64,000 nt of DNA from Asinibacterium sp. OR53 (GTDB lineage: Bacteria; Bacteroidota; Bacteroidia; Chitinophagales; Chitinophagaceae), in contig NZ_KI911562.1 in NCBI RefSeq assembly GCF_000515315.1, positions 248,001 through 312,000 of the forward strand, given 5' to 3'. This document shows, one piece after another, positions 23,415 through 32,421 of this stretch. The notes beneath the pieces were generated by a model. It did not search any database and was not told where the DNA came from. It worked only from the letters and a program-made list of their open reading frames with translations. Both the position numbers and the translations under genes were made by a program. Position 1 is the first letter of the stretch. Each line of letters starts with the position of its first letter.

Positions 23415-23750
23415 TTAGTTTTTCAAACGATTCAAAAAATTAATGTCCACGGAATGCGTATTCCTGAACAGCATCACAATAATGGCCAGTCCCACGCTCA
23501 CTTCCGCTGCTGCCACCACCATAATGAAAAATACGAATAACTGTCCTTCTACTCCTGTTTGCGATGCGGGATTCACTGCTATCGCAGCACCATGGTGCAT
23601 TTTTGAAAAAGCCACCAGCAGCAGGTTTACAGCATTCAGCATCAGTTCAATGCACATGAAAACAATGATGGCATTGCGGCGGGTAAGCACCCCAATGATG
23701 CCGATGCTGAACAAGGCCAAACAGAGATAGATATAATATTGTATTGGCAT
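23415..23750 (-). CDS. nuoK: NADH-quinone oxidoreductase subunit K
   Basis: A 111-residue three-helix membrane subunit of complex I. The glutamates in [18 protein letters not shown] and in [19 protein letters not shown] are those conserved in the proton path. It lies 10 nt after nuoJ. Confidence 0.95.
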   Translation of the reverse strand: MPIQYYIYLCLALFSIGIIGVLTRRNAIIVFMCIELMLNAVNLLLVAFSKMHHGAAIAVNPASQTGVEGQLFVFFIMVVAAAEVSVGLAIIVMLFRNTHSVDINFLNRLKN

Positions 23751-23760
23751 ATCGATTGAA

Positions 23761-24264
23761 TTAGTCTTTCTTTCCTATTACTACAGCCCCTACCATCGCG
23801 CTCAAAAACAGTACGCTGCTGATTTCAAAGGGCACTACAAAATCACTGAATAATGCTTTACCCAGGTTGCGGATGAGTCCGATATCGCCTGTTCCCATCA
23901 AAACATTTTTATGCTGGAGGTCTACCGCCTGTCTCACCAATGATACCAGCACCATCAAAAAGCAGCCGCCCGCGATGGCTCCTGCGAGTTTTATCCAGAT
24001 ATGTTTCTGTGGCTCCGATTGGTTATTGAGGTTCATGAGCATGATCACAAACAGGAACAGCACCATGATGGCTCCGGCATACACGATGAGGTTTACAATG
24101 GCCAGGAACTGTGCGTTCAATAAAATATAATGACCGGAGATGGCGAAAAAAACACCAATCAGCCAAAGCACGCTGTGCACCGGGTTTTTACTCACCAACA
24201 CCATGATGGCACTGAAGAGCGCAACAACCGTTAATGCATAAAAGAGTATTTGTATTGTGTCCAT
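23761..24264 (-). CDS. nuoJ: NADH-quinone oxidoreductase subunit J
   Basis: A 167-residue membrane subunit of complex I with five predicted helices. The glycine/tyrosine-rich helix [20 protein letters not shown] is the conserved NuoJ TM3 that changes shape during coupling. It begins 12 nt after nuoI ends. Confidence 0.93.
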   Translation of the reverse strand: MDTIQILFYALTVVALFSAIMVLVSKNPVHSVLWLIGVFFAISGHYILLNAQFLAIVNLIVYAGAIMVLFLFVIMLMNLNNQSEPQKHIWIKLAGAIAGGCFLMVLVSLVRQAVDLQHKNVLMGTGDIGLIRNLGKALFSDFVVPFEISSVLFLSAMVGAVVIGKKD

Positions 24265-24276
24265 GTTCGGTGCTAT

Positions 24277-24813
24277 TTAATTCCTTTCTCCTTTTGCTTT
24301 TGCGTAAGCTTCCGGTTCTGTTTTAGGATCGGGTATCAGCAGGTCATCTTTACCATAGATGAATCCTTTACGGGCATAATTGGCAGGAGCGAATGTTTCG
24401 CTGAGGTAGATCGCGTCTTTCGGACAGGCTTCTTCACACAAACCACAGAAAATGCAACGCAGCATATTGATCTCATAGCGGGCTGCATATTTCTCTTCGC
24501 GATACAGGTTCTCTTCACCTGGTAAGCGTTCGGCTGCTTCCATGGTGATGGCTTCGGCAGGACAGGCAACAGCGCAGAGTCCGCATGCCGTACAACGCTC
24601 CCTTCCCTCCTCATCGCGGTTCAGCACATGCAGTCCGCGGAAAACGGGACTGAACGGCCTTTTCTCTTCGGGATAGCGTACGGTTGGTTTTTTCTTGAAA
24701 ATATGACCGAACGTAATGGCCATGCCCTTCACAATCGCAGGCAGGTAAAGGCGCTCCATGAGGGTCATGGGTTTCCTGTCTACTGCCTGTGCTTTCTTTG
24801 TTAGTGCCTGCAT
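24277..24813 (-). CDS. nuoI: NADH-quinone oxidoreductase subunit I (two 4Fe-4S clusters)
   Basis: A 178-residue ferredoxin-like subunit of complex I that carries clusters N6a and N6b towards quinone. Two CxxCxxCxxxCP motifs are present: CTACGLCAVACP and CIFCGLCEEACP. I take the ATG at 24813; the longer frame would need a TTG start three codons earlier. Confidence 0.95.
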   Translation of the reverse strand: MQALTKKAQAVDRKPMTLMERLYLPAIVKGMAITFGHIFKKKPTVRYPEEKRPFSPVFRGLHVLNRDEEGRERCTACGLCAVACPAEAITMEAAERLPGEENLYREEKYAARYEINMLRCIFCGLCEEACPKDAIYLSETFAPANYARKGFIYGKDDLLIPDPKTEPEAYAKAKGERN

Positions 24814-24861
24814 AAGTTGCAAAAATATTTTTATCGACTGTTAATCCAAATTTTTTCAGCG

Positions 24862-25914
24862 TTATACGCCTGCTCTCCACAATATCACTGCCGCTGTAAC
24901 CAGCATATTCACCAATGCCAGCGGTACCATGGTTTTCCAGCCCAGGTTCATCAACTGGTCGTAACGGAACCGTGGGATCGTCCAGCGTATCCACATAAAA
25001 ATGAAAATGAAAATCATGATCTTCACCAGTAAAGCCGCCACCCCTATGATGGCTGCGATATTGGGCGCCAGCGTGCTTTCATCGAGGAAAGGCACATCAT
25101 AACCGCCGAAGAACAGGCAGGCCATCACAGCGCTGCTCATGATCATGTTCACATATTCAGCAAAAAGGTAAAAACCGAGTTTCATGGAAGAGTACTCCTG
25201 GTGATAACCGAAGTTCAGTTCGTTCTCTGCTTCGGGCAGGTCGAAAGGCGTACGGTTACACTCTGCCAATGCACACACAAAGAACAGGAGAAAACCCAGC
25301 GGCTGGTAAACGATGTTCCAAAAATGTCCCGGGGCCATCTGCTCTTCCACAATCGTTTTCAAACTCAAAGAGCCTGAAAGCATCAACACGGCTATAAGCG
25401 ACAATCCCATAGCCAGTTCATAACTGATGGCCTGTGAAGCGCCGCGCAATGCTGCCATGAGTGAGAACTTGTTGTTCGATGCCCATCCCCCGATCATGAT
25501 ACCATACACACCAATACTCACCACGCCGAATATGTACAGTATGCCAATATTGATATCAGCTACCTGTAAATCGATTTTGCGTCCGAACAATTCAACGTGA
25601 CTGCTCCAGGGAATCACCGCGCAGGTCATCAACGCGGCGGTCATGGCCAGTGCTGGTCCGAGTATGAATAATATTTTGTTTGATGTATTGGGAATGATCT
25701 CTTCTTTCATGATGAGTTTGAGACCATCGGCAAAAGGTTGCAGGAGGCCGAACGGACCGGCCCTGTTGGGTCCGGGCCTGTCTTGCAATATGGCCGCCAC
25801 TTTCCTTTCAGCAAACGTGGTATACAGTGCAATACCCAGGCTTGCGAATACGATCACTGCAATCAGCACTAGTTTCTCTATCAGTAATGCCCAATCAATA
25901 GCCAGTAGTGTCAT
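24862..25914 (-). CDS. nuoH: NADH-quinone oxidoreductase subunit H
   Basis: A 350-residue, eight-helix membrane subunit of complex I forming much of the quinone chamber. Diagnostic segments are RKVAAILQDRPGPNRAGPFG and AECNRTPFDLPEAENELN. The ATG at 25914 places the start 13 nt after the nuoG stop and gives the normal length; upstream in-frame Met codons would run into nuoG. Confidence 0.95.
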   Translation of the reverse strand: MTLLAIDWALLIEKLVLIAVIVFASLGIALYTTFAERKVAAILQDRPGPNRAGPFGLLQPFADGLKLIMKEEIIPNTSNKILFILGPALAMTAALMTCAVIPWSSHVELFGRKIDLQVADINIGILYIFGVVSIGVYGIMIGGWASNNKFSLMAALRGASQAISYELAMGLSLIAVLMLSGSLSLKTIVEEQMAPGHFWNIVYQPLGFLLFFVCALAECNRTPFDLPEAENELNFGYHQEYSSMKLGFYLFAEYVNMIMSSAVMACLFFGGYDVPFLDESTLAPNIAAIIGVAALLVKIMIFIFIFMWIRWTIPRFRYDQLMNLGWKTMVPLALVNMLVTAAVILWRAGV

Positions 25915-25927
25915 GAGTATATTGCGG

Positions 25928-27022
25928 TTATGCTTTCTTAGAATTAAAATCGGTTGAATGTGCCGGCCGTTCAATTTCACTCAGGAATGTGCCGGGCTGG
26001 TTCACTTCGCTGATATCATGTATATCCATCAGCAAGCGGGGCTGCCTTCCATCATTCACTGCTTTGAAGGTTTCCGTTGGTTTCACGGTTCCTACCGAAC
26101 CTGCATAATGTCCTTGTGAAATAACGGAATGCCTGTTGATGAGCCTGGGCCCTTCTATTACCCAATCGCTTGTTTTTTTCTTTTCAAAGCGGCAGGTATT
26201 ACAAATCCAGTCTTCCACTTCTCCCCATTGATCTTTACGCGCTGTAACACGATATACTTCATCGCCGCGGTTCCATAGAGTTACTTTACCGCTACAGGTG
26301 GGACAGTCGCGATGCGCATCCATTGCCTTGAGAAACCATACGCGGTTTTTGAAGCGGAAGGTTTTGTCTGTGAGCGCTCCCACCGGACATACATCGATCA
26401 CGTTGCCGATGAAATCATTGTCGAGGCTTTTTTCAATAAGCGTAGCGATCTCTGAATGGTCGCCCCTGTCGAGCACACCATGTTCGCGTTTTTTGGTAAG
26501 CTGATCGGCCGTAAACACACAACGGTAGCAGAGTATGCAACGCGTCATGTGCAATTGTATATACGGACCGAGATCGTGTTTCGTAAAAGTTCTGCGCTGG
26601 AACTCGTAACGGGTAGCTTCCTTGCCATGTTCATAGCTGAGGTCCTGCAGGTGACATTCACCGGCCTGGTCGCAGATAGGACAATCGAGCGGATGATTGA
26701 GCAACAAGAACTCTACTACACCAGCCCTTGCATCAACAACACGTTCGCTGGTGATGTTCTTCACTTCCATGCCATCCATCACAGTAGTGCGACAGGAAGC
26801 AACCAGCTTGGGCATAGGCCTGGGATCTTTTTCAGAACCCTTGCTCACTTCCACCAGGCAGGTGCGGCATTTGCCACCACTTCCTTCCAGCTTGCTGTAA
26901 TAACACATAGCCGGCGGTGCCACATCACCTCCGATCTTGCGCGCAGCATTAAGGATAGTAGTTCCCGGAGGGACTTCTATGGTGATGTTGTCTATCGTTA
27001 CTTTAAACAGTTGTTCAGACAT
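25928..27022 (-). CDS. nuoG: NADH-quinone oxidoreductase subunit G, short form
   Basis: A 364-residue Fe-S protein of the complex I electron-input module. Cluster ligands seen: [2Fe-2S] N1b at CYYSKLEGSGGKCRTC plus a later Cys; the His-Cys cluster N5 at HPLDCPICDQAGEC; and a 4Fe-4S set at CILCYRC with a fourth Cys in DVCPVGAL. A further CPTC and CNTC pair lies at about residues 240-275. The protein then stops, whereas classical NuoG continues for several hundred residues of molybdopterin-oxidoreductase-like domain. I see no remnant of that domain between this gene and nuoH. Short forms may be normal in this lineage. Confidence 0.88.
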   Translation of the reverse strand: MSEQLFKVTIDNITIEVPPGTTILNAARKIGGDVAPPAMCYYSKLEGSGGKCRTCLVEVSKGSEKDPRPMPKLVASCRTTVMDGMEVKNITSERVVDARAGVVEFLLLNHPLDCPICDQAGECHLQDLSYEHGKEATRYEFQRRTFTKHDLGPYIQLHMTRCILCYRCVFTADQLTKKREHGVLDRGDHSEIATLIEKSLDNDFIGNVIDVCPVGALTDKTFRFKNRVWFLKAMDAHRDCPTCSGKVTLWNRGDEVYRVTARKDQWGEVEDWICNTCRFEKKKTSDWVIEGPRLINRHSVISQGHYAGSVGTVKPTETFKAVNDGRQPRLLMDIHDISEVNQPGTFLSEIERPAHSTDFNSKKA

Positions 27023-27067
27023 ATTCTTTTATTTCAAACACAGTTGCCTGTGTGATCTTTTCAATGT

Positions 27068-28426
27068 TTACGCCGTTACGGGCACATGAATGGGATCGGC
27101 ATAATGTGCTAACCCGTAATTTCTTTTCTGTGCTTCTTCAGGATGCAATACATGCCACTCAAATTCATCCCTGAAATGCCTGATGGCAGCAGCTACCGGC
27201 CATGCAGCAGCGTCTCCAAGCGGGCAGATGGTATTGCCTTCTATCTTGCGTTGTATATCCCACAAGAGGTCTATATCGCTCAGCTTGCCATGGCCGTATT
27301 CAATGTTCTTCAATATCTTCTCCATCCATCCTGTTCCTTCGCGGCAGGGTGAACACTGACCACAGCTTTCATGACGATAGAATCTTGCGAGCGACAAAGT
27401 ATGACGAACCACACACTGGTCTTCATCCAGCACAATAAACCCACCGGATCCCATCATGGTACCGGTTGCAAAACCACCATCACCCAAACTTTCATAGTTC
27501 ATGTAACGGGTTTCGCCTTTGGCTGTTTTCAACAACAGGTTAGCGGGCAAAATGGGAACGGAAGAACCGCCTGGTATACAGGCTTTGAGTTTTTTCCCGT
27601 TCGGAATACCACCGCAATATTCATCTGAATAAATGAACTCTTCTACAGAGATCGTCATGTCTATTTCATACACACCGGGTTTATTGATGTTTCCACAGGC
27701 GCTGATGAGTTTAGTGCCGGTAGAACGTCCCACACCGATCTTCGCATATTCTTCTCCGCCTATATTGATGATGGGTACTACTGCTGCCAGTGTTTCCACA
27801 TTGTTCACTACAGTAGGGCGCATCCACAGGCCTTGTACGGCAGGGAACGGAGGCTTGATGCGGGGATTACCGCGTTTACCTTCCAGTGATTCGATCAATG
27901 CGGTTTCTTCTCCGCAGATATAAGCGCCGGCTCCGCGTTGTACGTGTATGTTGCAATCGAAACCGGTGCCCAAAATATTTTTTCCCAGGAAGCCATTCTG
28001 TTTTGCTTCTTCAATGGCCTGTTCCAGTATGTCTACAATCCAGGCGTATTCTCCGCGGATATAGATGTATGTATCATTAGAGCCCAGTGCAAAAGAAGAA
28101 ACGATCAATCCTTCTATGAGCAGGTGCGGAATGAATTCCATCAGGTACCTGTCTTTGAAAGTACCCGGCTCGCTTTCATCGGCATTGCAAACCAGGTGGC
28201 GGGGAACGCCTTCGGGTTTGGCAATGAAACTCCATTTCATGCCCGCTGGAAATCCGGCGCCTCCGCGTCCGCGCAAACCGCTCTTCTTCACCTCTTCCAC
28301 AATGGCTTCGGGGCCCATTGTTTTAAGCGCTTTCTCTACACTGCGGTAGCCGCCTTCACGGCGGTACACATCGTAGTAGCGGATGCCTTCTACATGGGCT
28401 TTTTCTAATAATAATTTCTTACTCAT
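27068..28426 (-). CDS. nuoF: NADH-quinone oxidoreductase subunit F (FMN and NADH site)
   Basis: A 452-residue subunit that oxidises NADH with FMN and passes electrons to a 4Fe-4S cluster (N3). Seen are the Gly-rich nucleotide/FMN segments GLRGRGGAGFPAGMKW and GAGAYICGEETALIESLEG, and the cluster ligands SCGQCSPCREGTGW with a fourth Cys in NTICPLGDAAAWP. The length is normal. A secreted-protein gene lies between it and nuoE. Confidence 0.95.
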   Translation of the reverse strand: MSKKLLLEKAHVEGIRYYDVYRREGGYRSVEKALKTMGPEAIVEEVKKSGLRGRGGAGFPAGMKWSFIAKPEGVPRHLVCNADESEPGTFKDRYLMEFIPHLLIEGLIVSSFALGSNDTYIYIRGEYAWIVDILEQAIEEAKQNGFLGKNILGTGFDCNIHVQRGAGAYICGEETALIESLEGKRGNPRIKPPFPAVQGLWMRPTVVNNVETLAAVVPIINIGGEEYAKIGVGRSTGTKLISACGNINKPGVYEIDMTISVEEFIYSDEYCGGIPNGKKLKACIPGGSSVPILPANLLLKTAKGETRYMNYESLGDGGFATGTMMGSGGFIVLDEDQCVVRHTLSLARFYRHESCGQCSPCREGTGWMEKILKNIEYGHGKLSDIDLLWDIQRKIEGNTICPLGDAAAWPVAAAIRHFRDEFEWHVLHPEEAQKRNYGLAHYADPIHVPVTA

Positions 28427-28468
28427 TTCCGTTTATTTCTTCAACTCGCAATTAAACATAACATCCCA

Positions 28469-28906
28469 TTAGGGTAACTTAACAGCCTGGCGGGCCACCA
28501 ATCGCCATGATTTTCCAATCCTCATCCAGGTTTGCAACACACCCAGGTGCAACACACTTTCTTTACCGTTCTCGAATGTTTTTGCCTTCAGTTCATGTCT
28601 CGAAACGGCAGTATTGCCTTCGAAAAAAACAGTGGCATTTTCCATCCTGAAATCACCGTAAGTAGTTGGACTGGACACGGCATGACGGATCATTTGCTGC
28701 TTGTTCTCTATGAGTCCGCTTGAGTGGCCATAGGTTACTTTTTCCGACAACAACCTGTCTAACGTTGCACTGTCTCTTTTATCGAGGTCTGTAAAAACAG
28801 CTTTGTTCAGTGCAGCGATATTGTTCAACACTTGTTTTTCCTGTGCTGTTTGCGCAGCAACGGCAAGCGTCATGAACAAGGCGCATATCGTGATCAGCTT
28901 TTTCAT
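28469..28906 (-). CDS. Secreted NTF2-like (SnoaL/DUF4440-type) protein inside the nuo operon
   Basis: A 145-residue protein with a clear signal peptide (ends AVAAQ). The rest looks like a single NTF2-like cone fold: an N-terminal helix (VLNNIAALNKAVFTDLDKRD), then VTYGHSSGLIENKQQMIRHA, and a C-terminal sheet ending in WRLVARQAV. Such proteins are often found in Bacteroidota as small hydrolase-like or binding proteins; no catalytic role can be assigned. Its ATG abuts the nuoE stop codon with no nucleotides between them, and nuoF begins 42 nt after it ends, so it must be co-transcribed with complex I genes. Confidence 0.75.
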   Translation of the reverse strand: MKKLITICALFMTLAVAAQTAQEKQVLNNIAALNKAVFTDLDKRDSATLDRLLSEKVTYGHSSGLIENKQQMIRHAVSSPTTYGDFRMENATVFFEGNTAVSRHELKAKTFENGKESVLHLGVLQTWMRIGKSWRLVARQAVKLP

Positions 28907-29404
28907 TTAATTATGTATGGTTGCGTTTTTACGACAGTCTTCGATAATGGCATCCACCTTTGCTTTGGTAAGATGCTCGCGATAAGTTTTACCCATTTGC
29001 ATCATCGGTGCGTAGCCGCAGGCGCCCAGGCATTCCACCGTTTTCAGGGTGAACAAGCCATCGCTGGTTGTTTCACCGGGTTTGATGCCCAGTTTTTCAC
29101 CGATATACGCAATGATATCATCGCTGCCATTCAACATACAGGGACCGGTCTGGCATACTTCAAACATATACTTACCTACGGGTTTAAGGTTGTACATGCT
29201 GTAGAAAGTAGCCACTTCATACACTTCAATGGGATTGAGTTGCAGCAGTTCCGCCACATAATCCATGGCTTCAGCGCTCAACCATCCGCCAAAGCTATCC
29301 TGCGCCAGGTGAAGCACAGGCAGGAGGGCGCTCTTCTGCTTTCCTTCCGGATAGCGGGCCACCAGTCGGTTGAATTCGGTTAATTGTTCTTCGTTAAACT
29401 TCAT
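28907..29404 (-). CDS. nuoE: NADH-quinone oxidoreductase subunit E (2Fe-2S)
   Basis: A 165-residue thioredoxin-like subunit carrying cluster N1a of complex I. Ligands are seen as CQTGPCML and CLGACGYAPMM, the standard C-x4-C ... C-x3-C pattern. The start is either this ATG or one 9 nt upstream (29413). Its stop directly abuts the start of the inserted secreted-protein gene. Confidence 0.95.
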   Translation of the reverse strand: MKFNEEQLTEFNRLVARYPEGKQKSALLPVLHLAQDSFGGWLSAEAMDYVAELLQLNPIEVYEVATFYSMYNLKPVGKYMFEVCQTGPCMLNGSDDIIAYIGEKLGIKPGETTSDGLFTLKTVECLGACGYAPMMQMGKTYREHLTKAKVDAIIEDCRKNATIHN

Positions 29405-29436
29405 ATTCAACATTCAAAAGTCAGCATCAAAAAATA

Positions 29437-30663
29437 TTATGCATCCAGTTCTCCTGCGATCAAATTCAGACTACTCATCGTAACGATCGCATCGCTGAGC
29501 ATACTGTCTTTGATCAGTTCAGGATAAGCCTGGTAATAAATGAAACAAGGTCTCCTGAAATGCAGGCGGAATGGTGTACGGCCGCCATCGCTGATCAGGT
29601 AATAACCCAATTCTCCGTTCCCTCCCTCCACAGAACAGTACACTTCACCTTTCGGCATATCCACTTCTCCCATGATGATCTTGAAATGCCAGATCAGCGC
29701 TTCCATTTTGGTGTACACATCTTCTTTTTTAGGAAGATAGTATTCGGGTACATTGGCATGGTATACTTCCGCTTCTGCACCTTTGAATTCCTGTATCTTC
29801 CGGTATGCCTGTTCAATGATGCTGAGGCTCTGCCACATTTCGGCATTGCGCACCAGGAAGCGGTCGTAGTTATCGCCGGTATTTCCTACCGGAACGGTGA
29901 AATCAAAATCTTCGTAACTGCTGTAAGGTGTGTGTACGCGTACATCGTAATCAACACCCGCAGCGCGCAGGTTAGGGCCAGTGAACCCATAGTTCAACGC
30001 TCTTTCAGCGCTGATGGCGCCACCACCCTGGGTACGTTCCATGAATATGCGGTTGCGTGCAAAAAGGTTTTCAAACTCTTTCAGCACTTTGGGATATTCT
30101 TTCAGGAATTTCTCGAGTTTCGTAAACGCTGTATTTGTGAAATTCCTTTCAAAACCGCCAATACGCCCAATATTAGTAGTAAGGCGGGACCCACATACTT
30201 CTTCATATATCTCATAAATTAATTCGCGGTATTGCATCACATAGAGGAAGCCGGTATAGGCGCCCGTATCTACCCCTACGATTGAATTACAGATGAGGTG
30301 GTCGGAAATGCGCGCCAGTTCCATGATGATCACGCGCAGGTAGTCTACACGCTTGGGTGTTTGTACGCCCAGTAATTTTTCACAGGTAAGGTGCCAGCCC
30401 ATGTTGTTGATGGGACTGCTGCAATAATTCAACCTGTCTGTAATAGGTGTGATCTGGTACAACGGCCTGCGTTCGGCCAGTTTTTCAAATGCACGGTGGA
30501 TATAACCTACCGTTTGCTCTGTAGAAACGATCCGCTCGCCATCGAGCTCCATGATATTCTGGAACACACCATGCGTAGCCGGGTGAGTAGGCCCAACGTT
30601 GAGCGTGGTGGTCTGTTTTTCAATAGAGCCTTCCGGTAATTTGATATGTTGATTGGACAGCAT
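29437..30663 (-). CDS. nuoD: NADH-quinone oxidoreductase subunit D
   Basis: A 408-residue, 49-kDa-type subunit of complex I related to the large subunit of NiFe hydrogenases; it forms the quinone site with NuoB. Diagnostic segments are NVGPTHPATHGVFQNIMELDGE and RIGGFERNF. NuoC and NuoD are separate here, not fused as in Escherichia. About 66 bp containing a low-complexity repeat separate it from nuoC. Confidence 0.95.
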   Translation of the reverse strand: MLSNQHIKLPEGSIEKQTTTLNVGPTHPATHGVFQNIMELDGERIVSTEQTVGYIHRAFEKLAERRPLYQITPITDRLNYCSSPINNMGWHLTCEKLLGVQTPKRVDYLRVIIMELARISDHLICNSIVGVDTGAYTGFLYVMQYRELIYEIYEEVCGSRLTTNIGRIGGFERNFTNTAFTKLEKFLKEYPKVLKEFENLFARNRIFMERTQGGGAISAERALNYGFTGPNLRAAGVDYDVRVHTPYSSYEDFDFTVPVGNTGDNYDRFLVRNAEMWQSLSIIEQAYRKIQEFKGAEAEVYHANVPEYYLPKKEDVYTKMEALIWHFKIIMGEVDMPKGEVYCSVEGGNGELGYYLISDGGRTPFRLHFRRPCFIYYQAYPELIKDSMLSDAIVTMSSLNLIAGELDA

Positions 30664-30666
30664 TTC

Positions 30667-30698
30667 TTAGTTGATAGTTGTTAGTTGTCAGTTGTTAG
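30667..30698. repeat. Low-complexity TTGTTAGTTGTCAG repeat between nuoC and nuoD
   Basis: Tandem imperfect units of (G)TTAGTTG / TCAGTTG, read on the plus strand. The same kind of sequence, in the opposite orientation, occurs between nuoA and nuoB and before the RluA-type gene. Confidence 0.6.
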
Positions 30699-30729
30699 AA
30701 GATTTTCATTGAGCAATTGCATCATTTAT

Positions 30730-31236
30730 TTACCCTCTCCCAAACATCTCATCATCTTTATCGATCCTCGTCTGGTCTTCCAGCGGATATTCTTTTCTCA
30801 TCGGGAAATAATCCATCTCATCTACATTCAATATCCTTTTCAGGTTGGGATGCCCAAGGAAGTTCACGCCAAAAAAATCATAGGTTTCCCTTTCCATCCA
30901 GTTGGCAGAAGCAAAGAGCTGGGTAGCAGTGAACACATCGGGTGTGGTTACAGATGTAAACACTTTGAAACGTATGCGCACATTGGCTTCCAGGTTATGC
31001 AGGTGGTATACAACAGCCAGTTCCTTTCCTTTTGCTTCAGGATAGTTCACCGCGCAGAGATCTGTCAGGAAGCGGAACTGTAATTCCGGTTCATCGTACA
31101 GGAACTGCAATACTTTCAGGTTTTGTTCTTTCGGGGCTTCGAAGCTGAGCATGCCGTAATTTTCTTCGAACGTCAGTGTTTCTGTGCCGAACTTTTCCGT
31201 CAGTCGTTGTTGAATGTATTCGTTGCTTAATCCCAT
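30730..31236 (-). CDS. nuoC: NADH-quinone oxidoreductase subunit C
   Basis: A 168-residue, 30-kDa-type peripheral subunit of complex I. The hallmark segments ERETYDFFGVNFLGHPNLKRIL and PLEDQ are present. I chose ATG 31236, 8 nt after the nuoB stop; longer frames overlap nuoB and lack family similarity. Confidence 0.94.
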   Translation of the reverse strand: MGLSNEYIQQRLTEKFGTETLTFEENYGMLSFEAPKEQNLKVLQFLYDEPELQFRFLTDLCAVNYPEAKGKELAVVYHLHNLEANVRIRFKVFTSVTTPDVFTATQLFASANWMERETYDFFGVNFLGHPNLKRILNVDEMDYFPMRKEYPLEDQTRIDKDDEMFGRG

Positions 31237-31244
31237 AATTTCTA

Positions 31245-31832
31245 TTACTGTATTCCGTATTCGTTCATCAATGCTTTGTATTGCTCGCTGTTCCTTCTGC
31301 GAATACTTTCCTGTCCTACCAGGTCCTGTATTTTCATGAATCCGTCGAGGATCGCTTCGGGGCGGGGCGGGCATCCGGGCACATACACATCTACAGGAAT
31401 CACCTGGTCGATGCCCTGTAATACACTGTATGTATCGAATATACCGCCACTGGAAGCGCAGGCACCCACGGCCATCACCCAACGGGGTTCAGCCATTTGC
31501 AGGTATACCTGGCGCAATACCGGGCCCATTTTTTTAGCAATGGTTCCCATCACCATTAACAGGTCGCACTGGCGGGGAGAAAAACCCACGCGCTCTGCAC
31601 CAAAACGGGCAAAGTCGTAATGTGAACCCATGGTAGCCATGAATTCAATACCACAACAGGAGGTAGCGAACGGCAGGGGCCACAATGAATTTTTGCGGGC
31701 CAATCCAACCACACTGCTCAGGTTGGTGGTAAAAAATCCTTCTCCTGAATAACCTTCAGGTGCTTCTGCCACGGCAACTGCATCGCCCAGTATGGCTTCT
31801 TTCGGATGAATATTAAATCGTACGGGACGCAT
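31245..31832 (-). CDS. nuoB: NADH-quinone oxidoreductase subunit B (4Fe-4S N2)
   Basis: A 195-residue subunit holding the terminal cluster N2. Ligands appear as the tandem Cys pair in FATSCCGIEFM, then GACASSGG and YVPGCPPRPEAIL. I prefer ATG 31832; the frame upstream needs a TTG start. Confidence 0.95.
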   Translation of the reverse strand: MRPVRFNIHPKEAILGDAVAVAEAPEGYSGEGFFTTNLSSVVGLARKNSLWPLPFATSCCGIEFMATMGSHYDFARFGAERVGFSPRQCDLLMVMGTIAKKMGPVLRQVYLQMAEPRWVMAVGACASSGGIFDTYSVLQGIDQVIPVDVYVPGCPPRPEAILDGFMKIQDLVGQESIRRRNSEQYKALMNEYGIQ

Positions 31833-31838
31833 AATTAA

Positions 31839-31922
31839 ATTTGACAATTTGGCAATTCAACAATTTGACAATTCATTAATGTTAGCCATCATTCTAACAA
31901 CTGACAACTAACATCCAACAAC
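31839..31922. repeat. Short low-complexity repeats between nuoA and nuoB
   Basis: Two types side by side: (CAATTTGACAATT)-like units at 31848-31876 and (CTAACAACTGACAACTAACA) units at 31894-31922. They fill most of the nuoA-nuoB gap and no ORF or hairpin of note is present. Confidence 0.6.
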
Positions 31923-31925
31923 CCC

Positions 31926-32327
31926 TTAATCTTCCCATTTCAATGCTCCTCTCTTGATGATATAGATGAATCCTACTATAAAAAAAGCAACGAACATCAA
32001 CACTGCACTGAAACCAGCCCAGCCTAATTCCTTAAAAATAACAGCGTAAGGGTAGAAAAAGATCACTTCCACATCAAATAAAACAAACAGGATGGCTACC
32101 AGGAAGTATTTGATGGCCATAGGCTGACGGGCATCTCCGTGGCTCTCGATACCACTGGCGAAAGTTTCCAGTTTATCTGCTGTTTTACGTTTAGGTCCCA
32201 CCCACTGAGAAACACCGATCATGGTGGCCACAAAACCGGCAGCGAAAATCAACTGTATCCCGATAGGTAAATAATTGGCGGCGGAATTGGAATGGCCGGC
32301 ATCTGACAGCAAAAAAAGCCAGTTCAT
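31926..32327 (-). CDS. nuoA: NADH-quinone oxidoreductase subunit A
   Basis: A 133-residue, three-helix membrane subunit of complex I, first gene of the operon. Conserved segments are ETFASGIESHGDARQPMAIKYFLVAILFVLFDVEVIFFYP. I start at ATG 32327 (MNWLFLLSD). A -7 box lies 21 nt upstream, just after the terminator of the preceding TPR gene. Confidence 0.94.
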   Translation of the reverse strand: MNWLFLLSDAGHSNSAANYLPIGIQLIFAAGFVATMIGVSQWVGPKRKTADKLETFASGIESHGDARQPMAIKYFLVAILFVLFDVEVIFFYPYAVIFKELGWAGFSAVLMFVAFFIVGFIYIIKRGALKWED

Positions 32328-32348
32328 GTTAAAACATTGATTGAAAAG

Positions 32349-32356
32349 CAAAAATA
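32349..32356 (-). promoter_or_regulatory. Candidate promoter -7 box for the nuo operon
   Basis: Minus-strand TATTTTTG matches TAnnTTTG and ends 21 nt before the nuoA ATG. It lies directly downstream of the terminator hairpin at 32379-32408, as expected for an operon start. Confidence 0.45.
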
Positions 32357-32378
32357 AGCTTGTGAGGCATATAAACGA

Positions 32379-32408
32379 AAAACTCCCCGCTTCAGGGGAG
32401 TTTTTTCT
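32379..32408 (-). terminator. Terminator between the TPR gene and nuoA
   Basis: AACTCCCC and GGGGAGTT form an 8-bp stem around a 5-nt loop, with T runs on either side, so it can work in both directions. It lies just after the TPR gene stop and separates it from nuoA. Confidence 0.85.
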
Positions 32409-32421
32409 TTATTATTTCTGG

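Noticed and set aside
28832..29383. A 183-codon plus-strand frame over nuoE
   Set aside because: Antisense shadow of nuoE and the inserted gene.
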